Below are positions 14,472 to 23,017 of a stretch of DNA of 64,000 nt, piece after piece. Origin of the DNA: Flavobacterium phragmitis (GTDB taxonomy: Bacteria; Bacteroidota; Bacteroidia; Flavobacteriales; Flavobacteriaceae). Under the pieces are notes generated by a model that had not been told where the DNA came from, searched no databases, and saw nothing but the letters and a program-made list of their open reading frames with translations. The stretch covers positions 372,001 through 436,000 of the forward strand of contig NZ_FOMH01000003.1 in NCBI RefSeq assembly GCF_900112575.1, read 5' to 3'. Position numbers and translations under genes: made by a program. The number at the start of each line of letters is the position of its first letter. Positions within the stretch are counted from its first letter, which is position 1.

Positions 14472-16841
14472 ATGGATATTCAATTTTTCAAAGAAAGTCC
14501 TTTCACTACCATAATATCATTCCACAAGCTAATTGAATCATTTGAAGAAATTGCTTGGTCTGATGTGGATTACAGATCAGATTATGCAAAAGCAATTCTA
14601 AAACAAATTGAATCAATCCCTGAGTTACGAACTGGAATTCAGGATTATTCTGTTATTAAAGAGAATGAAGGTTTAATCAAAAATATCTTAGCCGATTTGT
14701 TTCCAACCGCTTTAACACATAATGAAATAAAAGCGGTTACTATTCCATTCCAAAACATCTCTTTTAATTATACAGAGCGTTTCAAGAAGATTTTGAAAAA
14801 TGCTGGAGACGAATTTTATATGGAAATTCGTGATTTTGACGATCATCAATTTTATGTAAATAACTGTTGTTTGATATTGGCATATTATTACAATTACAAT
14901 ATTGATTTTAATAAACCTTTTTTCTACGATATTCCAGATGAAGAAGGTGTAGAAAAACACTATCGCATTTTGTACAATGCAGATTTCATGGAAATTACTC
15001 CAACTGACAGTTCTGTAGAATTAACGCAGCAAGATATCGATCAACTGATTGATAATTATAATGATATTGAGTTGTGGAAATCGAAATTTCCGCCAGGAAG
15101 CTGGATTTTAAAAGGTTTTGGAATTGTCTCTCTTTTTGATGCTACCACCGAAAGTGCAATTTCTACATTAAAAAGCAATCTTTTAAAGCCAAATACAAAA
15201 AGCCTAGACTCTGATAATATTCTCGAAAACATTTTTAGATCTATTTTTAAAATTCCGAGTCTAAAAGTTGGCTTTATCATCTATAATCCTGAAGAAGAAA
15301 AGTTTATCAGACCTATTAAATTCGACAAACAAATAACAAGCTTTTTACTTCACACTGATCAGGAAGTGGATTGTAAAAATGCCTTTTTCGGATGTTCTTT
15401 TGAAAACCTTCTAGATAAAAATGAGCCTTTTGTAATTTCAAATGTGAAAAAGTTTATTGAGGAATCGACAAATAAACATTTAGGAGAGCATCTGTTAAGA
15501 CAGGGAATTCAGAGCTGTGTTTTTGCACCAGTTACAAAAGATGGTCATTTATTAGGTGTTATCGAATTAGTTTCTGAAAATGCAAGAGATTTAAACAGCG
15601 TAAATGCAACAAAACTAGAATTGGTTCTTCCGTATTTAACCGATACCATTGATCGTTACAATACAGATATGCAGCACCAGATCGAAGCGATTATTCAGCG
15701 AGAATATACTACGATTCATCCTAGTGTATATTGGAAGTTCAGGAAAGAATCTCAAAACTATTTTCAAAACATAAACCATACAAAAGATTATATTTTTAAA
15801 GAAATCGTATTTAAAAATGTATTCCCACTTTACGGTCAGATTGACATAAAAGGTTCTTCTGAACACAGAAATGAAACCGTAAAAATTGATTTAAAAAGTC
15901 AGCTTTCAGCGCTTTTGGAAATTTTTGATAATCAGGAAGCTAATTCAAATCTGGTTCTTTTGGAACAGAGAAAATTTGAACTGGAATCATTGCGAAGCGA
16001 ATTGGATTTTCCTTTAAAAGCCGATACTGAACAGCATATTCAGCGTTATATTGAAGAAGAAATCCACCCGATACTTAAAAACACAAAAAGTAACCCTAAA
16101 AGCGAAAAATTAGAAAAACTTTACTTTGAAACTCTGGATGAAAAAACAGGAATGTTTTATCAGGAAAGAAAGAAATTTGACAATGCGATGTCCATCATTA
16201 ATAAAAGACTGGCAACCGTTTTAGATAAAAAACAGGTTGAAGCCCAGCAGATTTATCCGCATTATTATGAACGTTTTAAAACAGATGGCGTAGAACACAA
16301 TTTGTATATTGGAGCTTCAATTTCACCAACAAAACCTTTTGACATTATGTATCTGCATAACCTTCGTTTATGGCAATTGCAGACTTTATGCGAAATGGAA
16401 CTAGAACATCATCAATTGAAAGAATCACTTCCGTATGAATTGGATGTAACGTCTTTAATTTTGGTTTTCAGTTCGCCACTTTCTATTCGTTTTAGAATGG
16501 ATGAAAAACGCTTTGATGTTGATGGAACTTATAATGCTAGATATGAAGTTGTTAAAAAACGAATTGATAAATCGCATATTAAAGGAACAACCGAAAGAAT
16601 TACCGAAAAAGAGAAAATTACAATCGTGTATTCTCAAAACAGCGAAGAAGCTGAATATTTGAAATACATTAAATACCTACAGCATAAAAAAATTCTGGAA
16701 CCGGCAATAGAGCAATTTGAAGTTGAAGATCTTCAGGGAGTTTCCGGTCTAAGAGCGATTCGTGTGAAAGTAATTAATAATACTTCAAACTCAGCAGTTA
16801 AAAAGATAACCTATCAAGATTTATTAGATGAGCTCAACTAA
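14472..16841 (+). CDS. large cytosolic GAF-domain protein, function unknown
   Basis: 789 residues without a signal peptide. A GAF-like domain spans about 250-395: PSLKVGFIIYNPEEEKFIRPI, then RQGIQSCVFAPVTKDGHLLG and VIELVSENA. The flanking regions are helical and charged, and no kinase, cyclase or GGDEF motif is visible. I regard it as a conserved flavobacterial GAF protein of unknown ligand. The stop codon lies inside a terminator hairpin (16831-16857). The neighbouring HD-Pycsar gene is convergent and separated by a palindrome, so there is no operon link to it. Confidence 0.75.
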   Translation: MDIQFFKESPFTTIISFHKLIESFEEIAWSDVDYRSDYAKAILKQIESIPELRTGIQDYSVIKENEGLIKNILADLFPTALTHNEIKAVTIPFQNISFNYTERFKKILKNAGDEFYMEIRDFDDHQFYVNNCCLILAYYYNYNIDFNKPFFYDIPDEEGVEKHYRILYNADFMEITPTDSSVELTQQDIDQLIDNYNDIELWKSKFPPGSWILKGFGIVSLFDATTESAISTLKSNLLKPNTKSLDSDNILENIFRSIFKIPSLKVGFIIYNPEEEKFIRPIKFDKQITSFLLHTDQEVDCKNAFFGCSFENLLDKNEPFVISNVKKFIEESTNKHLGEHLLRQGIQSCVFAPVTKDGHLLGVIELVSENARDLNSVNATKLELVLPYLTDTIDRYNTDMQHQIEAIIQREYTTIHPSVYWKFRKESQNYFQNINHTKDYIFKEIVFKNVFPLYGQIDIKGSSEHRNETVKIDLKSQLSALLEIFDNQEANSNLVLLEQRKFELESLRSELDFPLKADTEQHIQRYIEEEIHPILKNTKSNPKSEKLEKLYFETLDEKTGMFYQERKKFDNAMSIINKRLATVLDKKQVEAQQIYPHYYERFKTDGVEHNLYIGASISPTKPFDIMYLHNLRLWQLQTLCEMELEHHQLKESLPYELDVTSLILVFSSPLSIRFRMDEKRFDVDGTYNARYEVVKKRIDKSHIKGTTERITEKEKITIVYSQNSEEAEYLKYIKYLQHKKILEPAIEQFEVEDLQGVSGLRAIRVKVINNTSNSAVKKITYQDLLDELN

Positions 16842-16857
16842 AAGTTGAGCTTTTTTA
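16831..16857 (+). terminator. intrinsic terminator overlapping a stop codon
   Basis: AGCTCAACT (16831-16839) pairs with AGTTGAGCT (16843-16851), followed by TTTTT. The GAF protein stop codon TAA at 16839-16841 is inside the hairpin. Confidence 0.85.
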
Positions 16858-16872
16858 TGGAACACGGATAAA

Positions 16873-16973
16873 ACGGATTCGCTATCGCGAAAACGCGGAT
16901 GAACGCAGATTTTATTTTGATTCATTGAGAGAAAAATCCGTTTTTATCCGCGTTTTCGCGATAGCGAATCCGT
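16873..16973. repeat. perfect 28-base inverted repeat with TCGCGA core
   Basis: Arms 16873-16900 (ACGGATTCGCTATCGCGAAA...) and 16946-16973 are exact reverse complements around a 45-base loop. The arms themselves hold the palindromic GCTATCGCGA. It lies between convergent genes. The preserved perfection suggests recent spread or selection for structure. Confidence 0.85.
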
Positions 16974-16991
16974 AAAATCAGCGTCTAAATT

Positions 16992-18170
16992 TTAAATCGA
17001 TTTAAAGGCAATTACAAACGAGATTACAGTTATAATCAATCCAAACATAAAGAAGTTATAAGCGATACGAAGCAAATTATACTTTCGCTGTAAAACTAAT
17101 CCCAGATAATACAAATCTTTTATCATGGTTGAATAAAGATAATCTCGGTCTTTCATCATTTCATTCATGGCCCAGTCATAATCTTCCAAAGGCATTTTAT
17201 AAAAATTTCCGAAAAACATTAAATTCACCTTTTTAGCTTCAACATCTCCTCGGGTAAAAAATCCTGATGTTACTTTTGGCCTTGTCGAAAGAATCGCAAA
17301 AATAATGGTGATTACACTTGACATCAGCATGATGAAAGTCGGTACAACTAAATGCGCATTTTTTGGACTGTCTAATTTTGGAATAATAGAGGATAAAGCA
17401 ATCGAGATAATAATAGCATTTACAGACAATAAAATATTGGCTTTACTATCGGCAATGCCACTTAATCTGGTGTGGTTTCCAAGTGTCACACGAAACAAAG
17501 TGTCGATACCTCTATCTGGTTTTTCAACTTTTTCTTTCTTTTTATTTTCTTCTTCGATCGCTGCAGCCGCTTTTAATTCCTGTTTATTGATTTTCTTCTG
17601 AATCAAAAGCAGATTTTTCTCTTTTAAAGGCTGCCATTTTCTTAAAGCATAATCGGTGTAAAAGCGATGTTTGTTCAATAAAAAGTTTAAGTTTTCTTTT
17701 GTCCATTCGGCATTAGAGAAACTTACAATTCCTGTATTTTTTAGTTCCAAACGCAGTAATTCGCAGGTTGTCGTATATTCTTCCCCCATTAAATGAGCGT
17801 AATCTGCATCTCTGATTATCTTTTCTAAATGTGTTTTAGGTTCATATTCTTTAACTGTAGCGAGAATCAAACTCGAAACAAGTGCAATAAATTCTTCCGA
17901 TTTTCCTTTTTCGCGCAGGAAATCGGCAGCTATTTTAATACTTGATTTTTCGTGGTTTTCGTAACCTTCAACATAACCCGTATCATGAAACCACGCGGCA
18001 ACCAAAAGTGCTTCTTTATCCTCGTCTTTAACATCCTCTTTTTTACAGAGTTCCTTCACTGCAGTAACTACTGTGTAAGTATGGTTAAAATTATGATAAG
18101 AATATAAATTAGAAAGTTTATCTTTGAGTAAATTACTGACGAAATCCTCGGATTGTTCTATTAGATTCAT
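16992..18170 (-). CDS. HD-domain phosphohydrolase fused to Pycsar-effector-type transmembrane domain
   Basis: 392 residues. The N-terminal ~1-190 is an HD domain with metal residues H30 (YHNFNHTYTVV), H62-D63 (WFHDTGY), H73 and D121 (RDADYAHL). A charged linker at ~195-218 leads to a Pycsar-TM-like domain (formerly DUF5706): GIDTLFRVTLGNHTRLSGIA then DSKANILLSVNAIIISI, followed by further hydrophobic segments near 275-295 and 370-390. Known PycTM effectors bind cyclic pyrimidine nucleotides and damage membranes. In this fusion the HD part might hydrolyse a nucleotide, but no nucleotide cyclase is nearby. Its start is only 26 bases from the divergent 18197 gene. Confidence 0.8.
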   Translation of the reverse strand: MNLIEQSEDFVSNLLKDKLSNLYSYHNFNHTYTVVTAVKELCKKEDVKDEDKEALLVAAWFHDTGYVEGYENHEKSSIKIAADFLREKGKSEEFIALVSSLILATVKEYEPKTHLEKIIRDADYAHLMGEEYTTTCELLRLELKNTGIVSFSNAEWTKENLNFLLNKHRFYTDYALRKWQPLKEKNLLLIQKKINKQELKAAAAIEEENKKKEKVEKPDRGIDTLFRVTLGNHTRLSGIADSKANILLSVNAIIISIALSSIIPKLDSPKNAHLVVPTFIMLMSSVITIIFAILSTRPKVTSGFFTRGDVEAKKVNLMFFGNFYKMPLEDYDWAMNEMMKDRDYLYSTMIKDLYYLGLVLQRKYNLLRIAYNFFMFGLIITVISFVIAFKSI

Positions 18171-18196
18171 AAAGAATATTTTTATACCACTAAATT

Positions 18197-21100
18197 ATGA
18201 AATTGTTTTTGGATAATCATTTTATTGCAAAAATTAAAACTGGAACGGTTACATTATTACTGCTTTTCCTCGTTTATTCTTGTGCAACTCACAAGCCCCA
18301 ATATGGAAAAAATGTTAGCTCGATCGAGAATGAAAACGCTACAGATACCATAAAAATTGACCATACCTTTTTTCTTGTAGGAGATGCTGGAAATGCTGAC
18401 GAAGAACAAGCGCAGCAAACACTAGAACTTTTGCATCAAAGACTGAAAAAAGCGAGCAAAAAATCGACTTTGCTTTTCTTAGGCGATAATATTTATCCTA
18501 AAGGTTTTCCAAGCGATAAAAAGTCTGGAGACAGAGCTTTGGCTGAAACCAAACTAAAAAATCAATTAAAATTAGCCGACGGTTACAGAGGAAAAACCAT
18601 TTTTATCCCTGGCAATCACGATTGGTACAGCGGTATTAAAGGCCTTGAACTGCAAGCTGATTTTGTAACGAAACATTTAAAGGATAAGAAAGCGTTTCTT
18701 CCTAGAAAGTCTTGTCCGATAGAAGATGTCAAAATTGATAGTATTACAACGTTAATTACTATTGATAGTGAATGGTTCCTAGAAGACTGGGATGATCATC
18801 CAACCATTAACGATAATTGCGAGATTAAAACCAGAGAAGCTTTTTTTGAAGAATTAGAAAGTCTTTTAAACAAAAACCAAGAGAAAACAGTGATTCTGGC
18901 TATTCATCATCCTTTACTGAGCAACGGAACTCACGGTGGACAATTTTCATTAGAAAAACAATTATTTCCATTAGAGAAAAAAATTCCGCTTCCAATAATT
19001 GGTTCTTTTATTAATTTATTGAGAAAAACTTCTGGCGTTAGTCCACAGGATATTCAGAACAAACAATATACGATTTATGCAAAACGAATTAAAACGCTTT
19101 TGCAAAAGCAGAAAAATGTAATTGTAGTTTCTGGACACGACCATAATTTACAATACATCAGCAACGAAAATATTCAGCAGATTATCAGCGGTGCAGGTTC
19201 TAAATCTGAAGCGGCAAGAGCTGTCAATGAAAATGATTTTTCGTATGGTGGAAATGGTTACGCCACTTTGACTTTATTTAAAAGCGGTGATGCTAAAGTT
19301 TCTTTTTATGGAAATGAAAACAACAAAGAAAAACTGCTTTTTGAACGTGAAATCATAAAAGCCAAAGAAATCAACTGGGCTTCGGATATTCCGAATAATT
19401 TTCCATCAAAAATTACTACTTCTATCTATTCTCCAAAAATGACAGATAAAAGCTGGTTGCATAGTTTTTTATTTGGAAAACATTACAGGAAATACTATAG
19501 CATGCCAATTGAGGCTAAAGTTGCCACTTTAGATACTTTAAAAGGAGGTTTAAAACCAATTCGTGGAGGTGGCGGACATCAATCGGTTTCTTTAAGAATG
19601 TCTGATCCAAAAGGACGTGAATTTGTGATGCGAGGCATGAAAAAAAGTGCCACTGTATTTTTACAATCTGTTGCTTTTAAAGATCAATATGTGGTAAATG
19701 ATTTTGAAGATACTTATGCCGAAAGTTTCTTATTTGATTTTTACACCACTTCTCATCCTTATGCGCCTTATGCGATTGATGGCATGTCTAACAAAATTGG
19801 ATTGCTTCATACCAACCCGATTTTATATTATATTCCGAGACAAAATGGTTTGGGCGAATTTAATGCGGGTTTTGGAGATCAGTTGTATATGATTGAAGAA
19901 AGGCCAGCCGATAATCATTTAGATGGCAAAAACTTCGGAAATCCAAGTAATATTATTGGAACTGATGATGTAATGCTGAATCTCCATAAAGATGAAAAAT
20001 ACTCGATTGACGAAAAAGAATATATAAAAGCCCGTTTGTTTGACATCTTAATTGGAGACTGGGACAGACACAGTGACCAATGGCGTTGGGCGGAATTTAA
20101 AAAAGATGGAAAAGTAATTTACAAACCAATTCCGCGAGACCGTGATCAGGCTTTTGTAAAATACGATGGCGCTTTGCTTTCCATTTTAATGAATATTCCA
20201 GCATTACGCCACATGAGAACTTTTAAGGATAAAATTGGGAATGTAAAATGGCTGAGCAGAGAACCTTATCCGCAAGATTTAGCTTTCTTAAAAACGGCTG
20301 ACCAAAAAGACTGGATTGAACAGGCAAAATATATTCAGGAGAATTTATCGGATGCAGATATCGAAAAGTCTTTTAAAAACATGCCGAAAGAAGTTCAGGA
20401 TGAAACGGTTGACGAAATCATTCGAAAACTAAAAAACAGAAAAAGAGAGCTTCAGAAATATGCGGCCATTTATGCTGATGTTTTAAGCAGAACAGTAATG
20501 ATTGCTGGAACGGACAAAAAAGACAAATTTGTTTTGAATCATAATGCTAAAAAAAGCATTGAAATTCAAGTTTACAGAACCAAAAAAGAAGGCGACGAGT
20601 TATTATACACTAAAACGGTTACAGATGCTAAAACCAAAAATTTATGGATTTATGGTTTAGATGATAATGATATTTTTGAAGTTAAAGGAAACTACAAATC
20701 AAATATTAAAATTCGTTTAATTGGTGGGCAAAACAATGATACTTATAACATTGAAAACGGAAGAAAGGTTATTGTTTACGATTTCAAATCAAAAGAGAAC
20801 ACCTATAATTTAGATTCTAAAACACAAACACAGTTAACAGACGATTATGATGTTAACTTATACAATTATGAAAGGCCAAAATACAATGTAGTTTCTGGTC
20901 TTCCGAATATTGGATTCAATCCTGATGATGGTGTAAAAGTTGGAATTAACTTAAATTACACGGTTAATAATTTCAAACAAAATCCGTACACGCAGAGACA
21001 TGTTTTAAATGCTTTTTATTATTTTGCAACGGGCGGTTTAGAATTTAACTATGCGGCACATTTTCCAGGATTACTTGGTAAATGGGTAATTGATGTGGAA

Positions 21101-21928
21101 TCTCTTTACACGACGCCAAATTTTGCCATGAACTATTTTGGTTACGGAAATGAATCGAAATATGATGACGATCTGAGTATGGATTACAATCGTGTTAAAA
21201 TCAGAAAATTTAATGCTTCTGGAGCGATTAGACATGTTGGACGATATGGAAGTGAATTCAGTATTCAACCTATTTTCCAGAGAATGACTGTTGAAGAAAC
21301 CGATAATCGTTTTATAAACCTTCCAAATATTGTGAACCCTGATGTATTTAACAGTCAAAATTATGGAAGTTTAAAAGTAAAATATCTTTTCAAAAATTCT
21401 GATTTTGCTGCGAAACCAACTTTAGGAATGTATTTTATGATTGCCGGAACTTGGACAACTAATCTGGATGAAACCAATAAAAATTTCCCAACTCTAGAAA
21501 GTGCTTTAGGATTTACACATAAAATTGACAAAACGGGTAAACTGGTTTTAGCAAGTTATCTGAAAGGAAAAGCCATTTTCAACAACAATTACGAATTCTA
21601 TCAAGGAGCGGCTTTAGGAGGCGATACTGACTTAAGAGGTTTTAGAAACGAACGTTTTTTAGGAAGTTCCTATTTCTCTCAAAGTTCTGATTTACGTTTA
21701 AGTATTGGCAGAATTAGAAAAACGATTGCTCCTTTTACTTACGGAATTCTTGGAGGATTTGACTACGGAAGAGTTTGGCTTGATGGTGAAGATTCTAAAA
21801 AATGGCATCACGATTACGGTGGCGGACTTTGGTTAAATGCAATTAATGTTCTTACTGCCAGAATCTCTTACTTTAAATCTCCTGACGAAATTGGAAGGGT
21901 GATTTTTGGAGCGGCTTACAGCTTCTAG
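18197..21928 (+). CDS. metallophosphoesterase fused to outer-membrane surface-antigen barrel
   Basis: 1243 residues. An N-terminal lipoprotein-type signal (LLLLFLVYSCATH) suggests lipidation at Cys29. The calcineurin-like phosphoesterase has its metal motifs in order: FLVGDAGN (~58), FLGDNIYP (~95), IPGNHDWYSG (~137), ILAIHHPLLSNG (~235) and VSGHDHNLQY (~313). A middle region (~430-900) has an atypical, kinase-like pair IGDWDRHSDQW and IPRDRDQAF. The C-terminal ~300 residues form an Omp85/surface-antigen-like barrel ending YFKSPDEIGRVIFGAAYSF. It is probably anchored in the outer membrane; the substrate is unknown. Divergent from the HD-Pycsar gene. Confidence 0.82.
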   Translation: MKLFLDNHFIAKIKTGTVTLLLLFLVYSCATHKPQYGKNVSSIENENATDTIKIDHTFFLVGDAGNADEEQAQQTLELLHQRLKKASKKSTLLFLGDNIYPKGFPSDKKSGDRALAETKLKNQLKLADGYRGKTIFIPGNHDWYSGIKGLELQADFVTKHLKDKKAFLPRKSCPIEDVKIDSITTLITIDSEWFLEDWDDHPTINDNCEIKTREAFFEELESLLNKNQEKTVILAIHHPLLSNGTHGGQFSLEKQLFPLEKKIPLPIIGSFINLLRKTSGVSPQDIQNKQYTIYAKRIKTLLQKQKNVIVVSGHDHNLQYISNENIQQIISGAGSKSEAARAVNENDFSYGGNGYATLTLFKSGDAKVSFYGNENNKEKLLFEREIIKAKEINWASDIPNNFPSKITTSIYSPKMTDKSWLHSFLFGKHYRKYYSMPIEAKVATLDTLKGGLKPIRGGGGHQSVSLRMSDPKGREFVMRGMKKSATVFLQSVAFKDQYVVNDFEDTYAESFLFDFYTTSHPYAPYAIDGMSNKIGLLHTNPILYYIPRQNGLGEFNAGFGDQLYMIEERPADNHLDGKNFGNPSNIIGTDDVMLNLHKDEKYSIDEKEYIKARLFDILIGDWDRHSDQWRWAEFKKDGKVIYKPIPRDRDQAFVKYDGALLSILMNIPALRHMRTFKDKIGNVKWLSREPYPQDLAFLKTADQKDWIEQAKYIQENLSDADIEKSFKNMPKEVQDETVDEIIRKLKNRKRELQKYAAIYADVLSRTVMIAGTDKKDKFVLNHNAKKSIEIQVYRTKKEGDELLYTKTVTDAKTKNLWIYGLDDNDIFEVKGNYKSNIKIRLIGGQNNDTYNIENGRKVIVYDFKSKENTYNLDSKTQTQLTDDYDVNLYNYERPKYNVVSGLPNIGFNPDDGVKVGINLNYTVNNFKQNPYTQRHVLNAFYYFATGGLEFNYAAHFPGLLGKWVIDVESLYTTPNFAMNYFGYGNESKYDDDLSMDYNRVKIRKFNASGAIRHVGRYGSEFSIQPIFQRMTVEETDNRFINLPNIVNPDVFNSQNYGSLKVKYLFKNSDFAAKPTLGMYFMIAGTWTTNLDETNKNFPTLESALGFTHKIDKTGKLVLASYLKGKAIFNNNYEFYQGAALGGDTDLRGFRNERFLGSSYFSQSSDLRLSIGRIRKTIAPFTYGILGGFDYGRVWLDGEDSKKWHHDYGGGLWLNAINVLTARISYFKSPDEIGRVIFGAAYSF

Positions 21929-21933
21929 CTTTA

Positions 21934-21966
21934 GGTTCAAAGTTGCAAAGGCTCAAAGGAACAAAG
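21934..21966. repeat. single arm of the AGTT-CAAAGG repeat family
   Basis: TTCAAAGTTGCAAAGGCTCA followed by AAGGAACAAAG resembles the arms at 1937-2290 and 11171-11681. No matching opposite arm is seen within this gap. Confidence 0.45.
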
Positions 21967-21976
21967 TTTTTTTTCA

Positions 21977-22048
21977 GCCACGAATTACACTAATTTTCAC
22001 TAATTTTTATTTAAAATATAATTCGTGGAAATTAGTGTAATTCGTGGC
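21977..22048. repeat. GCCAC-type palindromic repeat
   Basis: Arms 21977-22006 (GCCACGAATTACACTAATTT...) and 22020-22048 pair with the first 20 bases perfect and two mismatches beyond. Same family as 9743-9801. Located between the convergent 18197 gene and the lipoprotein gene ending at 22060. Confidence 0.8.
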
Positions 22049-22059
22049 TAACTTTTTTC

Positions 22060-22926
22060 CTAGTGACTTAGAAGCTTAAACTCGTATACATTCCCACCTA
22101 TTTTATCTGCTTTTTCATCGGCGATTAGCAGGGTGTTATTGTCTTTGAAAACGATGGCTTCTTTTTGTGAAAAATGATTTAATTCGATTTGGGTATGAGT
22201 TCCTTTGTGGAATAAATCTCCTTGAAAACCTTTGAATAAAAGCACTTTATCATGACTTAACAGAGCTACTTTTTTTCCGTCAGGACTTATTGTCGCGCTC
22301 GTTAACACACAATGATTGTAATTACTGCAGGTTTTGAACTCTCCTATTCTAACGGCTTTTTGATTCCCTGATGCATTTTTTATTTTGTAGATAAAGGCGG
22401 TTCCATCAAAACCTTTGCTTCTGTTTTTTGTAAAAAGATAAAAATAGCCGTTGTGTTCAAAGAAACCTTCAACGTCGTAAAACATTTCTTTTTTCTTTGG
22501 AGGAAATTCTTTCTGTTCCGGATATGAAAATGAGATTTTATATTCGGCGGAAGCCACATCTTTATTCAGCTGATTTTTTGCTAATTTATAAATACATAAA
22601 TCTCTTCTTTCGTTATCATTATTTCCGAAATCACCAATATAAATATTTCCAGCTTTGTCTTTTGTAATGTCTTCCCAATCTACATTTTTCGCATTTGAAA
22701 CTGTAATTGTTTTTTCTATTTTTCCTTTAGAATTTAAAGCATAAATAGCATTTTTATTGCCGCTGTCTTCTAATGTATAAAGCAGATTGTTTTCTAGAAA
22801 ATAGGTTATTCCTGAAACTTCTTTTAATTTCTTAGGAAGTGAATAAAGTACTTTCAAATCATTACCAGATTGCTGTTGACAAGCCAATAAAACTATTGAA
22901 ACGACTATTAAAAAAGATTTTTTCAT
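22060..22926 (-). CDS. lipoprotein with beta-propeller-like repeats
   Basis: 288 residues from ATG 22926. A longer in-frame start at 22959 overlaps a palindrome arm and is rejected because MKKSFLIVVSIVLLAC is a normal lipoprotein signal (lipobox LLAC). The body alternates beta-strand and Asp/Gly loops (DWEDITKDKAGNIYIGDFGN, ISPDGKKVALLSHD, LIADEKADKIGGNVYEF), like SdiA-regulated or NHL-type propellers. Motif DVEGFF with DWEDI recalls phytase-like or esterase-like propellers, but catalysis cannot be assigned. Likely attached to the outer or inner membrane. Confidence 0.7.
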   Translation of the reverse strand: MKKSFLIVVSIVLLACQQQSGNDLKVLYSLPKKLKEVSGITYFLENNLLYTLEDSGNKNAIYALNSKGKIEKTITVSNAKNVDWEDITKDKAGNIYIGDFGNNDNERRDLCIYKLAKNQLNKDVASAEYKISFSYPEQKEFPPKKKEMFYDVEGFFEHNGYFYLFTKNRSKGFDGTAFIYKIKNASGNQKAVRIGEFKTCSNYNHCVLTSATISPDGKKVALLSHDKVLLFKGFQGDLFHKGTHTQIELNHFSQKEAIVFKDNNTLLIADEKADKIGGNVYEFKLLSH

Positions 22927-22944
22927 AAGATTATAATTTTTGTA

Positions 22945-23010
22945 AACCATATAAGTCATATAAGTCCATTAAATCTGTTTCTTAAATTCACTTATATGAC
23001 TTATATGGTT
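22945..23010. repeat. perfect 21-base inverted repeat of ATATAAGTC units
   Basis: Arm 22945-22965 (AACCATATAAGTCATATAAG...) is the exact reverse complement of 22990-23010, around a 24-base loop. Each arm holds two copies of CATATAAGT. It separates two minus-strand genes and could terminate the upstream one (23018-24070). Confidence 0.8.
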
Positions 23011-23017
23011 CAATCTT

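Noticed and set aside
16992..21928. Complete Pycsar or CBASS defence operon
   Set aside because: Only an effector-like domain is present; no cyclase or other defence gene is within reach on the same strand.
22927..22959. Longer start for the propeller lipoprotein
   Set aside because: It would bury the lipoprotein signal and overlaps a perfect inverted repeat.
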